DNA of 64,000 nt from Limnephilus marmoratus (taxonomy: Eukaryota; Arthropoda; Insecta; Trichoptera; Limnephilidae). Of the stretch, positions 1-12,379 are shown piece by piece. Both the position numbers and the translations under genes were made by a program. Within the stretch, counting starts at the first letter, position 1, and each line of letters starts with the position of its first letter. The stretch lies in NCBI GenBank assembly GCA_917880885.1, contig OU862933.1:12057679-12121678 (forward strand), read 5' to 3'. The notes below the pieces were generated by a model, which did not search any database, had not been told where the DNA came from, and worked only from the letters and a program-made list of their open reading frames with translations.

Positions 1-82
1 TAAGGAGCGACCACTGCCTCCTATTGTTGAACTGTTTTCTAAATTTACCCCCAAGGTTCAACTTTTGGTAAAATTTTTACTA

Positions 83-390
83 CCCCGTGATTTTTCAGTT
101 GTCTCATGTAACTGATTGATACTTTTTATTAGGCTATCCCGTGATTTTTCAACTGCTTCTTGTAGATGATTGATGTCTATGAAAGTAATTACTCCACAAA
201 ATTTTACTCGAATCTTCCTTGTAATTCTTCAATACTCTTCTATTTGACTATCCCGTGATTTGTCAACTGTTTCATGTAAATGATTGATACTTACGAGAGT
301 AATTGTTCTATAATTTTCTCCTCGAATATTCCATGTAATTCTTCAATACACTCCTAAACTAACCCGTGATTTTCCAAATGTTTGATGTAC
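83..390. repeat. Tandem repeat, period about 112 bp
   Basis: A module beginning CCCGTGATTTTTCAACTG recurs near 83, 138, 250 and 363. The spacing is about 112 bp between the two fuller copies; the first and last are partial. The copies have diverged by point changes. No coding potential is visible. Confidence 0.7.
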
Positions 391-399
391 CTATTATTT

Positions 400-3300
400 G
401 ACTAGCTTATAATAAATCTATTTATTTTCAATTGTTCAGTTCAAAATTTATCTCTTCATGTTCAAGTTAAAGATTGTGTTTACAACCTTTTCTATATTTG
501 CGCAATTTCATGAATTTGTCCCATTCTAAAATTAATATTAATACCTGTCAACTACCTATTAAATATATAATAATCTATATAATAACCTAACCTACTATAA
601 TACTAATACCTGTCAACCACCTATTGGAGACCCAGGTACATCTTCCTTTAAAAGCATCTGACCCAGTGCCCCCATGACCGAGTTGTTTTATAAACAATTT
701 CAATTATGTAAACATTCCCGCTGGCTTCGTGACCTAGATTCAACGAGTGACATTTGTTTACTTTTGGAACATCCTTGAACGCGAGCTTATATGGTTCAAT
801 TTTTTTTTCCTTTTGAATTTAATAATGGTAATTTCTTTTTCGCAAATGTCTTAACCTGATCCCAAATAAATGTAGTTATAATTTTCATATATATACATAT
901 ACATATATATATTTTGTATCGATAAATAAATATACTGATATATACAATTATATTTAAGTTGAGATAAATTCTAATATCATAACTCATTTTTTATCATTTT
1001 ATATTAGCTGAAATTATAATAGTACATATATTAATAAAATAAGTATAAAATATGAACTTGAAATTTTTTCTAGCACACAACTATTTTTTAAATAGCATAG
1101 TGCGTTCTAAGTAGGTATTAGTAATCGATACCTTTTACTTTTATTTAAGTGTGTTTCTTTTTGATTAAAATTTTCTTGGGATAAATATAAATATATATAT
1201 ATAATTATACATACTTTATATATAATATTTCAATATAGGTACATATCACATATTAAGCAAGTAATACTTCGTTATAAAATTAATTCAAATACCAACTGTC
1301 TGCTGCATGCCGCTCTCACCTTGGAACCTGAAAATTTTTTATTTTAATTTTTAATAAAACTTACCCCTTTAAGGTTTTTTTTTTTATCCGACCGGGAGCT
1401 ACACGGTAAAACCTTGTTATGTTTTCCTTACCTAATACCTATCCTTATGTTATCAACTAAATTCAAATAAAAATTTTCCGACTTCAATTTTATTTTATTC
1501 CCGTTTAATCTATCTAAATTAAATGATGTTTATCGTTCTAACTGCATTTTATTTCAAAACCCGTTGATTAAATAACTTTTTTAATGATAGTTTCTTCACG
1601 ATTAATTCCGAAATGGTAAATCGTTACTTTCATTTAGCAATAAAATATTATTATGTATTATCATTCATTTTTATTTTTATTTAATTTTCTTTTCAAATTT
1701 TTTGAATCTAATAATAGATTAACACTTTGTGGTAGGAATGTGCCGCCCAATTGTAAATTATTTAGCCGAATTATTCTGAGGTAAAATTTTATCCATTTAA
1801 TTAAATCGGAAATTATTATTAAACACTGTTTTTTTTTTTTTTTTTTTTTTATCCTGCTACATCAACTACACTTTGACTATAGCACAAAATTATTTCGACT
1901 ACACTATTTTTTAAATTAATAAAAGACTGATACTTAATTTAAAACACTCAATTTAATTAAAGATTTTCGTTGAACGTTTCCGTTTAACTGGATGCACTTA
2001 TTTATTTATTATCTCTTTTCAATTCGCACTGTTTTTTTAAATAATTAATTTAAATATTTGATATTTAATAGAACTCTTTCCGTTTAAACTGGACACACGT
2101 ATTTAATTATAACTTATTTGTATTCAATTATCACATCACTTTATTCATCTATTTCATTGATTTTTGATTTTCACGAAATTTTTAAGTCCCAAAAATACAA
2201 TATTTATTGATTATGAAAACCGAATTTTTCACTAAACAAAATCACAGCACTTTTAGCTTTTCACAAATAAATAGAACGTAAACTTTATTTTTATTTTCAC
2301 TGACTTGAACTGCAAACTTAATTTTTTTTTAAAGACACTGGCTTGAATATGAAATTTTCCTAAGTCCACAATCACTTCTATTGACTTGACTCCAATTATT
2401 TCAGAGTCATAAAATTTATAACACTTCGAAAATTTTTCAATTAATAACCGCTTTAAACGTCACGTCACGTAACTTCCACGTTTGATAATCCGACGATTGG
2501 TCTCGAAAAATGCCTGAGTTCTAGCCTATATACCCTTCCCAGGATTAGAATGGCCTATCTAAGCTATCTTTGATCCACGAATTTAATCTCTAACAACTCG
2601 AGATTTCATATATCGATTCTGTCATTTTTGTTTAACTGTCGTTAGGTCCACCTTTCATGACTTTGTTCATGCCCTATCTCGTTTAAACATTTTTCCAGGA
2701 TCGGACCGGCGATATTACGTCAAAATGCCCCTCATTCCTTTGTCTGTTGGTCATACAAAATTAGCTTGAATTTCATAATTTTTAAGTTCTTTTTTTCTCA
2801 ATTCGTAAAAGGTCCGTCTTCGATAAACTGTATATAATTCTCAATTTTGTTTATCGCTACCAGAACATGAACAAACTCATGCCAAAACTTTTAATATGCA
2901 TTTTCCAATTTTCTTTTTACTAAGTTCTTCCATATCTTCATGCCACCTATGTGGATCAATTCAATTTTAAGCTGCATCGTCTCTACTTATGTCGTAGACT
3001 CGAATTTTCCTATTTTCTCTTATTTTCCTTTTATCCACGATGTTCTTTCTTTGATTTTCCTCATTCATTCTCATGTAACTTTCCACAATTATATGATTAG
3101 TTACATTCCAAGCCAAATTTATTGTTTTCATCGATACTTCTGAATTTTCATGAGTTTTCCTTACGGAATCATCTTTTAATTATTTTTATTTTCTTTTTTA
3201 CTACCCCCCGTTTCGCCTTCGATGTATGTCACCTCTTAGAAAATTTCATTTTCTATATACTACTACTTTTTATGTTATTTTTCACATTTTTCATAGGAGA

Positions 3301-4960
3301 AACTTCCACTTCGGCCCTTAAATTCCTGTCATTTTTATTACGTTCTATGGTTCATCCTCCAAATTCCGTCCCTTTCTCCCCTAAATCCACATTAATTTAA
3401 AATTTGACGTCTGTTTATGTCTGGGTTTTCGAGGTGTTGATCAATAACTCAGCTTTTATTCGAGGGTAATAAAATATAATGGTTTTTAGTTAAAGTAAAC
3501 TGTCCATAGGACCAATGGTAATTTTTATCGTCCTAAAAGCCATTAAAATGGGTTTAATCGCCTAATACCATGTTCGTTTTCTTATTGTTTGAACAACAAA
3601 ATCACGTGTGAGGTCGTCAACTCAAATAATGTTTCATTTTTCCTTGCAGTCTGTACTATCTCTCATAGAACTCTCCTCAAACAATTGACGCAAAAAAATG
3701 CTTTTTGTTTGCTTTGTCTATCGCAATGTAACTAGAATGATCACCCTATTCCAAATATATAACGATATCTATTTAAACTCGTCTGAAAACGCAAAATTAA
3801 GTCGAAATCTTATATTGTTCAATAAACACTTCCGTTTAAACGTCCAGTTTTTCCATTAGATTTCCTTTTCAAATCGTTTTCCCTGACGTGACAAAAGTGA
3901 CATCCCTAATTTCCAGCGTTTTTCTTCCTTTTAAATATCAAACGTACGTTTCTTTCCGATCTGGCCTCCTTTTGCTTTCCACGTACTCGTTATACAACTG
4001 AATATCCCTACAGTAGCTTTTCTTATGTTTTGCACGTCTTTTCTTTAATTTTACTCTTATTATAATTTTTTTGCTATTTTCTTGCATAATTTTTCCAACA
4101 TAATATGGATTAATTTGCTCGTTAACGGCGGTCGTCAATATCTTCATTGCACTGATTTTAAATCTAGGGTCATTGTATCCAATGCACTGGGCGTGAGACC
4201 CTGTTTACATTATAGTGTATTGATCTTTCGGTTGATGACGATATTTTTTTCCATAAATCTCTGATTAATTGCCTAGTTCAAAGTCCATCTCTTTGTTCAA
4301 AATCTGAATACGCCTTCCGCTTTGTGATTGGTTTGATCAATTATTTATAGCTTTCTGCTTCTACCTGATTGGCTGTTGGTTTCAACTATTTATTTTCGAG
4401 TCTAAGAAAGGGTCTTTCCCTGTCTCGTGACGATTTTTAATACCATCTGTGATCTTTTTACCAAAATTTATCTCAATCTGTTTAATTTATAGGTCCCTAC
4501 TGTCAACAAGAATTCAATTTACTTTGATCCGATAGATGTCGCAAGTGTGTCCGTTTTATAAGTAATTGGTATTTTCTTTTTAAATTAAAGGGGTAGGCTA
4601 CGATATTTTCTTATTTGCACTGGTGATTAATGCAATACATCACAAGTCCCAGCATGCCCAGAAGAAAGCTGTTGACAAGTCCTCAGTGCCAAACCCGGTC
4701 AAAGGCAATGGAAGAATATTTCCTTAATTTTTTTTTTTAATTTTTATCTATTAAAGCATGTTAACATTGGGTTTTTCGGTGCATATCTCACTAGGATATA
4801 TCTGTATCGAGTCAGGCGTAGAGGTATATAAATTAATATGATAGTTACAAGAATATTTGAGGTTAAATACATATTAATTTGAATACAATTAAAACAGAAA
4901 GGTGATTGGTGTGTGAACAGAATTGAAACAGAAGTGTGGGTAAATCCCATAAACGGAGTT
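400..4960. other. AT-rich stretch with no supported gene
   Basis: This holds long A/T runs, including a T run near 1830-1850, and only short open frames. A 69-codon minus-strand frame at 3938-4147 is Lys/Arg-rich (KLKKRRAKHKK) and could be a remnant of a retroelement protein, but I recognise no domain. A phrase like CCGTTTAAACTGGACAC recurs near 1980, 2090 and 3830, suggesting old internal duplication. I see no splice-consistent gene. Confidence 0.5.
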
Positions 4961-5084
4961 ATCTTATACAGGGTGCGACAGCGTAACTTACTTTTTGAAA
5001 ATGCGCGCTATTCTCGATCTCGTTCTAGAGGCGGAACTATAAAGTTTTCTCCGTAGAATGAAGTAGTTCATGAAGCAAAGTAGT

Positions 5085-5128
5085 AAATCCTGTCAAATAT
5101 ATTTATGGAGTTCGATTTGACAGGATTT
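5085..5128. repeat. Perfect 14-bp inverted repeat (hairpin)
   Basis: AAATCCTGTCAAAT at 5085-5098 is exactly complementary to ATTTGACAGGATTT at 5115-5128, with a 16-bp loop. It lies just downstream of a repeat-like phrase (CAGGGTGCGACAGCGTAAC near 4970), so it may belong to a small non-autonomous element. Confidence 0.7.
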
Positions 5129-5223
5129 TATTATCATGATTACATTAAATACGATTTTTTTCTGTTTCTCTATGGCCACTTCTTCACTTCCACTGCTGTT
5201 TTTTTTTAAGTTTAAAACATAGT

Positions 5224-6106
5224 TTATTTATTTATTTATTTTATTTATTTTATTTATTTTATTTATTTTATTTATTTTATTTATTTTATTTATTTTATTT
5301 ATTTTATTTATTTTATTTATTTTATTTATTTTATTTATTTTATTTATTTTATTTATTTTATTTATTTTATTTATTTTATTTATTTTATTTATTTTATTTG
5401 TTTTATTTATTTTATTTATTTTATTTATTTTATTTATTTTATTTATTTTATTTATTTTATTTATTTTATTTATTTTATTTATTTTATTTATTTTATTTAT
5501 TTTATTTATTTTATTTATTTTATTTATTTTATTTATTTTATTTATTTTATTTATTTTATTTATTTTATTTATTTTATTTATTTTATTTATTTTATTTATT
5601 TTATTTATTTTATTTATTTTATTTATTTTATTTATTTTATTTATTTTATTTATTTTATTTATTTTATTTATTTTATTTATTTTATTTATTTTATTTATTT
5701 TATTTATTTTATTTATTTTATTTATTTTATTTATTTTATTTATTTTATTTATTTTATTTATTTTATTTATTTTATTTATTTTATTTATTTTATTTATTTT
5801 ATTTATTTTATTTATTTTATTTATTTTATTTATTTTATTTATTTTATTTATTTTATTTATTTTATTTATTTTATTTATTTTATTTATTTTATTTATTTTA
5901 TTTATTTTATTTATTTTATTTATTTTATTTATTTTATTTATTTTATTTATTTTATTTATTTTATTTATTTTATTTATTTTATTTATTTTATTTATTTTAT
6001 TTATTTTATTTATTTTATTTATTTTATTTATTTTATTTATTTTATTTATTTTATTTATTTTATTTATTTTATTTATTTTATTTATTTTATTTATTTTATT
6101 TATTTA
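5224..6106. repeat. 9-bp satellite (TTTTATTTA)n, about 98 units
   Basis: The 9-mer TTTTATTTA repeats almost perfectly for about 0.88 kb, with a single G interruption near 5400. It abuts the 3' end of a minus-strand CR1-like LINE (6107-6176). Read on the minus strand it is an expansion of that LINE's short (AAATAAAAT) tail. The open frame through it (Phe-Tyr-Leu repeats) is an artefact of the 9-bp period. Confidence 0.95.
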
Positions 6107-6176
6107 TATTATTAACGCCCTAGTGGGCTTTTACAAGAAAAGAAGCAAATATATAATTAACAATATTAATTACATT
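6107..6176 (-). mobile_element. CR1-like LINE, 3' end piece
   Basis: On the minus strand this ends TTGTAAAAGCCCACTAGGG followed by AAATA-type repeats. The same short hairpin plus tail occurs at about 17745-17779 (AAAGCCTAAATAGGCG) and 44310-44335. It is the distal 3' end of the LINE whose coding part is at 7476-8460. The two pieces were separated by the RTE insertion at 6177-7466. Confidence 0.65.
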
Positions 6177-7466
6177 GCTGAATATCTCATACAAGATCCT
6201 ATCAAATGTACTGTGTGGTAGGCTTATGAAATATTCGGATGGCATAATTGGCCAATATCAAACTGGGTTCCGTAAGGGGAAATCTACAACTGATCAAATC
6301 TTTTCACTGAGACAGATACTGGAAAAAACTATAGAATTTAATGTTGATACATACCATCTCTTCATAGATTTTAAGGCTGCCTATGATACGGTAAATAGAG
6401 AAAGATTGTACAGAGCCTTGGATGAATTTAATATCCCAAGAAAACTGGTAAACATAGTAAGGCTCACAATGTCTAATGTTGAGTGCCGAGTCAGAATACA
6501 ACAGGATCTGTCAGACACCCTAAAGACCTTCAATGGACTAAGACAAGGAGATGCACTTGCCTGCATTTTATTCAATTTAGCGCTGGAAAAGGCCATCCGA
6601 AATGCAGGTATACAAACCACAGGCCATATTTTTAACAAGTCTGTTCAGCTCCTTGCTTATGCTGACGATATAGATATCATCGCACGCTCAGAATATGAAC
6701 TAAAATCGGCGTTTAAAAGCTTAGCTACGTCGGCAAGGAACATGGGATTGGTCATCAACGAGGGGAAGACAAAATATATGCCCGTACATGGACGCCAGAA
6801 ACCACCAAGTATACAGATAGATAATTATACATTTGAAACTGTCAACGAGTTTGTATATCTCGGTACTATGGTGACAAATGACAACAATGTATCCAGCGAA
6901 ATCAAAAGAAGAATAGTAGCTGCAAATCGATACTACTTTGGGCTACAGAAGCATATGAAATCTCGCCACCTTACCAGAAGAACTAAAGTCCTGCTTTACA
7001 AGACCCTTATACGACCTGTTCTTATGTATGGTTCGGAATGCTGGACAATCAGTAAGGGTGATGAAGGAGCCCTAGAAAGTTTTGAAAGGAAGGTGCTGCG
7101 AAGGATTTACGGCCCAGTCTGTGATAATGGAGAATGGCGTATCAGATACAACCAGGAGCTATACGATCTTTACGAGGACCCTAATATCTCCAAGGAAATC
7201 AAAACTGGAAGACTCAGGTGGGCTGGACATATCCAGAGAATGAGCGAAGGAGATATCCCAAAGCGAATTATGGATGGTGCACCTGGGGGTCGGAGAAGAG
7301 TTGGAAGACCAAAGCTTCGATGGCTGGATGGAGTGGTGAAGGATGCAAGCACCATCGGCATCCGAAACTGGCGCAACGCAGCACAACACCGACAGTCATG
7401 GAGGCAGGCTCTGCTGGAGGCCAAGACCCGACCTGGGTTGTAGAGCCACAGATGATGATGATGATG
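6177..7466 (+). mobile_element. RTE-type LINE, 5'-truncated, with target-site duplication
   Basis: This is a 1.29-kb insertion ending in a (GAT)n tail, typical of RTE-clade LINEs. It is flanked by AATTACATT at 6168-6176 and again at 7467-7475. It begins inside the reverse transcriptase domain, as expected of 5' truncation. It sits in the opposite orientation within the 3' region of a CR1-like LINE. Confidence 0.75.
6178..7443 (+). CDS. Reverse transcriptase fragment of RTE-type LINE
   Basis: An intact frame of about 421 codons with no start codon of its own, because the element is 5'-truncated. It covers most of the reverse transcriptase: GFRKGKSTTDQIF and the FIDFKAAYDTV block near the start, LRQGDALACILFNLALE, then the catalytic AYADDIDII box near residue 160. 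The C-terminal part carries YGSECWTISK, GRLRWAGHIQRM and GRPKLRWLDGV, typical of RTE elements. The enzyme would copy element RNA into DNA at a nicked target. It has no internal stops, which suggests a recent insertion. It lacks the N-terminal endonuclease, so it cannot be autonomous. Confidence 0.8.
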   Translation: MNISYKILSNVLCGRLMKYSDGIIGQYQTGFRKGKSTTDQIFSLRQILEKTIEFNVDTYHLFIDFKAAYDTVNRERLYRALDEFNIPRKLVNIVRLTMSNVECRVRIQQDLSDTLKTFNGLRQGDALACILFNLALEKAIRNAGIQTTGHIFNKSVQLLAYADDIDIIARSEYELKSAFKSLATSARNMGLVINEGKTKYMPVHGRQKPPSIQIDNYTFETVNEFVYLGTMVTNDNNVSSEIKRRIVAANRYYFGLQKHMKSRHLTRRTKVLLYKTLIRPVLMYGSECWTISKGDEGALESFERKVLRRIYGPVCDNGEWRIRYNQELYDLYEDPNISKEIKTGRLRWAGHIQRMSEGDIPKRIMDGAPGGRRRVGRPKLRWLDGVVKDASTIGIRNWRNAAQHRQSWRQALLEAKTRPGL

Positions 7467-7475
7467 AATTACATT

Positions 7476-8460
7476 TATTACATAAACAATAAAACAGAAT
7501 AAATATGAATGCAATCGACTCGTTAGGTAAAGAATATTACAACATAAAAAAGAAATGAAATGAAATAGTACAAGTTGTACTTACAAAAAACTAAAACAAT
7601 TCAGCTTTAAATATTTATACATATTATTAACAATAATAATAAGACCTGACATAGAACAAAGTGTAAATAGAACTGCAAAAATATTATAAAGTAAGTATAC
7701 ATTTTACTGGTGAGGTTTAGATGAGAAAATATTTTATGAGAAAAACAAAAAAATAATAAAAGTTAATTATTAGCAGATAGAATCGAGATTAGTTGATTTT
7801 TGAAACATTCAAAACTGTCAACACTAAATATATCTATAGAATCGCAGTATTTATTCGCAAGGTTATGGATTCTTGGAATTGGTGAGTATATGGAATAATT
7901 AGTGTTGAGTTTATTGTTGCATTTAAAAATATCTTTACTACGAGTTTGTCTAGCAGGTATGCTAATGCAAATTAGTTCCAACAAATTAGGGCTGTCAATT
8001 AAAGATTTTATAATTTTGTATAAAAATAATAAATCAATTAACACTCTTCTATCTGATAATTTAAGAAGTCTGGTTTCAGCGCGTAAGTAATTATAATTTA
8101 TAAATTCGATTGGAATTTTCATTTTAAAATTGATGAACCGAAGAAATTTGTTTTGTACCTTTTCCAATGATTGAGAATGAACATTTTAGTATGGTGACCA
8201 TACAGAGGAATTGTATTCTAATCTACTTCGTACTAGTGAGCAATACAGATGTTTTAATGTTAACATACTTTTAAAATTTGCCCCCATTCTCAATATAAAA
8301 CCTAGTATTCTCATTGCATCGCTTGTTATTTCATCGATGTGTACATTGAACTGTAGACTCTCGTGGAATATAACACCAGATTTAGATAGTTTTACCTTGA
8401 TTTATACAAAATTCGATGAATCAACAAATTTTGTAATCTATGGACGGCGGTAAGTGCACT
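7476..8460 (-). pseudogene. Degenerate CR1/jockey-type LINE, C-terminal part
   Basis: On the minus strand from about 8460 the translation reads MRILGFILRMGANF, LVRSRLEYNSSVWSPY, a stop, then VQNKFLRFINFKMKIP and LSDRRVLIDLLFLYKI, ending at 7763. It aligns block for block with the plus-strand copy at 16862-17521, so both are one family. In-frame stops and frame changes upstream of 8167 make it non-functional. Sequence from 7476 to 7762 is its 3' UTR. Confidence 0.75.
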
Positions 8461-9127
8461 TCCCTCCAACCGCCTAACAATATGCAGAATTAAATTAATG
8501 CTGGCAGCTGCACAAAGTTATTCGAGATCGATGTAATGCGGGTTTTTTTTATAAAAAAATCCTCGCGTCGAAAGCATTTTAAAACAGAAAGCTTCAGCGG
8601 GAAGTTGCAAATGAAAGCCTTCGTTCGATAATTTCATGAAAAACTAAAACTTTGTTTGCGTTTTATTTCCCCACATTCAGCGATTTTTCAGCTGGTGTTT
8701 TCAGAATCTGAAGCTATGTTATTTTTTGTTGATGATGGTGGAAAATTTTTCTAACTTTTTAACAAGGATTTTATGAATATATCTGGGAAAAAATCCTTTT
8801 TGATTTTCGTTAAATCCTTTTTGATTTTTCGTTTTGATTTTCGTTAAATTTCGTCTGAGAGGAAATTCACATCAATTAATCACATAAATTCTTTTACATA
8901 AATTTTACTTTATAGAGGTAACAATGTGTAATCTAAAAATGAACAACCGAACTCCGTATAAATTCTGTTCTTATAGCTTACTTCAGTGGTTCTTAAACTT
9001 TTTGTAACCATGGACCACTTTCAGAATTTCAAAATAACTATGGATCCCTGACGAAGAAAATTGTGGGAAAGAAAACTACGCTTTTTAAAAATCACTTTTA
9101 TGTGTTGGTTTGCAATGTTGGTGGGTA
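8461..9127. other. No gene; one hAT-like terminal sequence
   Basis: There is no supported coding sequence. CAGTGGTTCTTAAACTT at 8984-9000 resembles the terminal inverted repeats of hAT transposons (CAGTGGTTCTCAAACTT type), but I find no matching opposite end. It is at most a remnant. Confidence 0.4.
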
Positions 9128-9260
9128 TTTTTTTTTTTAACATTAACTCCATACAGAAGGCCTTGAGGAAAATAATTTCCCTCAGGAAATTAATTTAATT
9201 ATTTTCCTCAGGGCCTATGTCATCTGAGATGCTCTTTTGGAGGACCCACCACTTACCCGC
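9128..9260 (-). mobile_element. 3' tail of jockey/SINE family with hairpin
   Basis: Minus-strand copy of a tail recurring through the window: CTCCACACAGCAT-type lead, GATGACATAGGCCCTGAGG, a hairpin, then an A-run. Here the hairpin region carries an extra duplicated block (TTTCCCTCAGG and TTTTCCTCAGG). Confidence 0.6.
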
Positions 9261-10369
9261 CCTGGTATAGGTAACAGATGTTACCCCTTCAAGGCTCTTG
9301 CAAGGACTCTAATTTTTTTGGTAAAAACGACTCTACATTTGAAAACGAAACTAAACCTCCAATGTCCCTGCATACGTTGTTAGCAAGCAGTATGCAAGTG
9401 CTTAGCGGGAAATACAGATACAATATGTGTTAGTATGACAAATTATAGACAAGACAATGGGACAGGTTGGTGAAAGTCCACGAGGTGGCAAGCGCTGGGT
9501 GATTGTATCCAGCGTATCCTACAAGCACCTGTTTGGGAGGAAGACACAGTAGATAAGTAATAAGGGCATGGCAAACGGTTGGGAGTCCTCTCCAATCGAT
9601 TGGCAGTCCCAGCAAGAATGCGCATGGCGTTCGGTCTAGTCGTGAACCACACTCAGCTTCCGCGCCCCTTAGCCGGTTCCTCGGTGATGCCTCAAAGAAA
9701 AGTAAATGGGAGATTGGGGGGAAATACCCGACGACCCTAAGGAATTCAGCGTCGAGTAGCCGGAGGCAAGGCGAAGGAGAGCCGAGGTTGCCCCCCCAAA
9801 CCTAAAGCCTGCACATGTTGCTGAGGGTGGCGCAATTAATTTTAGAGGGCACCGTGCCATCGTCCAACGACTCCTGTTGATGCAAGGACGAGGTCTAGCG
9901 CACCCCCAGAAGGGGAAAAAGAAACATAACAAAATAGATAGATGCAGTTCAGTTCAGCCTTCTGAGCGAAGCAAAGTAGCATTGTGAGACTAAAAAGAAA
10001 AAGAGAACAAAGAAACCAAAACAAACTAAAAAAAAAGTCGAGTATGTTAGTTGAATCAATAGTGTTCCTTGGGATATGAAGCTGGAAAAAAAAAAAAATC
10101 ACACAAAAATGATGAAAAATAATGAAAATAATAAACAGGTATCTCGATAAAACAGCTTAGTTAAATCTAAAAGAAAACCATGTGAAAAAAACAAAAATAT
10201 ACAAAAAATAGATAAGTCACATAGAAATAAAAGAAATAGGAACAAAATGTATATAATAGAATAAGATAAAGGTACCTAGGATAGAGATGATATAACAAAC
10301 AAAAAAAATGCAGACATAAATCATAAAACATAAAATTCTAGCAGTAGATGTAATAAAGTAAAGAGAATG
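9261..10369. other. No gene; unclassified GC-richer repeat-like sequence
   Basis: 9430-9940 is clearly more GC-rich than its surroundings and reads like an inserted element (AGCCGGTTCCTCGGTGATG, CACCCCCAGAAGGGG). All frames are short or broken. 9940-10370 is A-rich with no supported feature. Confidence 0.4.
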
Positions 10370-10800
10370 AAATGCTCTGAGATGCTCTGTGTGGAGGGTC
10401 TTTTTGAGGAGAGGAAGGAATGAACATTGGTCTTAAAGAGCTGAGCTTCCAAAGAACGAGTCAAAGAAGCGAGCCGTTCTCATGTGACAAATGTCAACCG
10501 TGCATAAATGTTGGGCACGCGTTTGGCGTGTTTCCCGACTATGCACCGGTGCCGAAGGGATCAATGACGCTAGTTGCTCGGAACATCGTCCATTGAAATA
10601 CCGGTAGAACAAAGATAGCATTCCCACCCGACGCCTGCGCTCTAAAGATTGCAGTCCATCTGTTAAGATGGGAGTTTCTATCAAACGGACCGCCCGTTTT
10701 TGCACAGAGTCGAGGGTATTTTTCAGGTATGTTGAATCTCCAGACCAGAGGTGGCTGCCAAATCAAACCATGGGGCGCACTTCGTTGGCTTATTTTCTGG
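10370..10800 (-). pseudogene. Jockey-type LINE fragment (C-terminus)
   Basis: The minus-strand frame 10433-10705 reads QKRAVRLIETPILTDGLQSL, then RRRRVGMLSLFYRYFNGRCS, a C-terminal block common in insect jockey-type LINEs. Related copies lie at 23800-24420 and 26940-27440. It is truncated at both ends. Confidence 0.65.
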
Positions 10801-10847
10801 ATTTAAAGGTCGGTAGCTTCGAAATTTTTAATGAAATGAAAGGTAAT

Positions 10848-11475
10848 TAACTAACTAACTAACTAACCATCACGCCGTTTCCCCGCACGGGTAGGCAGAG
10901 AGGATGGACCGCCAAACATCCCGGTTTTGGCACACATTCCTTGCCTCGTTTACATTCATACAATGTCTCATACATTCTCTTCTATTATTCTGACTCTTGA
11001 CATGGCCCGACTCAAGTATCTGATTCACTTGGTCGTGCCATGTCTTTCTTGGGCGTCCTCGACTTCTTCTACCATTCACATTTGCGTCATATATTCTCCT
11101 TCACTCCTTTCCTCGTTCATTCGCTCTACATGCCCAAACCATCGGAGCGTTCATTTCTTGATCTTACTCATCACGCTTACATCAGCCTTGCATTCTTTGC
11201 GGATTTCCACATTTCTCACACGATCATACATGGTTTTACCACACATAGGCCTCAGGGATCTCATTTCTACAGCGTTCAGTCTACTTTCATCCTTCCTCTG
11301 CCAGTTCCATGCCTCACTGCCATACATCAGGGTAGGTACCAGTACTCCATTATGGACGGCTAGTTTTGCGTCTTTGGACAGTTTTTTGTTGCTGCCAACG
11401 GCGTTCAGTCCTCCATTAATAGAGTTACCTGCATTCACCCTTCTTTCAATTTCTCTATCAGCCTTCCCATCTCTC
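10848..11475 (-). mobile_element. 5'-truncated LINE with 17-bp target-site duplication
   Basis: ATGAAATGAAAGGTAAT occurs exactly at 10831-10847 and 11476-11492. Between them, on the minus strand, lie C-terminal blocks of a LINE: LVPTLMYGSEAWNWQRKDES, then RRSRGRPRKTWHDQVNQILE, ending in a (GTTA)n tail. A frameshift separates the two frames (11151-11504 and 10870-11079). Another fragment of the same family lies at about 50395-50660, plus strand. Confidence 0.8.
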
Positions 11476-11492
11476 ATGAAATGAAAGGTAAT

Positions 11493-12379
11493 CACAAATA
11501 TCAAAACAACACTATATTTCTAAGAGCAAAAATGCAGAAACGAACTTTTTGTACATCCGACATTATTCTTCGGAACCGTCGAAATAAATATAAAATAATT
11601 TGTAGTCATACAAACCCATGGGACTCTCTGCAAACATTTGGCCAGTAGAAGTTGGCGGAATGTCGGAGGTACACCGATTAAATACGTAACTAATATAATT
11701 ATATTTGCTAAAGTTTTAAAATTTGTCCACTAACCTCCATAAATAATTCGTATATAATTATATTTCACAGTAAATATTATGGACTGAAGGAACTCCAATT
11801 TTTTTTACAATATTAAACGTCGACCCCACGCGATAAAACATTTTCATCCTGAAATAAAATAACATTTGTTAAGAGCATCATACGGTTTGAACCAAAAGAT
11901 GTGACACGACGTTACAAGAATTGCTTATCACAATGCTGTGCGATTACGAATTATCAAATTACGACAGGGGCATTTTAATACGTTGATTTTAAATAATTTT
12001 TCAATTTCAATCTCACAACATAACCTAATTGGAGATACAATAGTTTCACTGGCTCCGAACAGATAGGACCAGTTGACACAATTGTGCGGTATTGTTTTTC
12101 TTCTCTACTTCAATGTAGTGATTTATCTTTGTGTCCGTATCTCAACGCTTGATGACAATATTTTGTGAATGGATTGATGACCTTACATTTATTTTGCTTC
12201 TGTTGTTAACATGTAAAGGTTCCTAATAAGCAATGAGTAAATAAAAATTAACATAAAAATATGTAAACATACTTGTAATGTATTCCGAATCGTCGAACCT
12301 GGGCCTTTTTTAAATTTCTTTGAGCTTTTGAAAAAAAATCTTTCAGCGTAATTTTTATTTACTAATATACTTAGCACAG
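11493..12379. other. No supported gene
   Basis: An AT-rich interval. 12025-12095 resembles part of a dispersed repeat also found at 51490-51660 and 55540-55700 (CTAATTGG-GATGCCA-GTCTCACTGGCTC type). Nothing else is recognised. Confidence 0.4.

Noticed and set aside
5398..6123. 241-codon open frame of Phe-Tyr-Leu repeats
   Set aside because: It is entirely the 9-bp satellite; the frame is open only because 9 is divisible by 3.
10848..10870. Telomere-type repeat (TTAGG)
   Set aside because: The unit is TTAG, four bases, and is the tail of a LINE copy with a target-site duplication.
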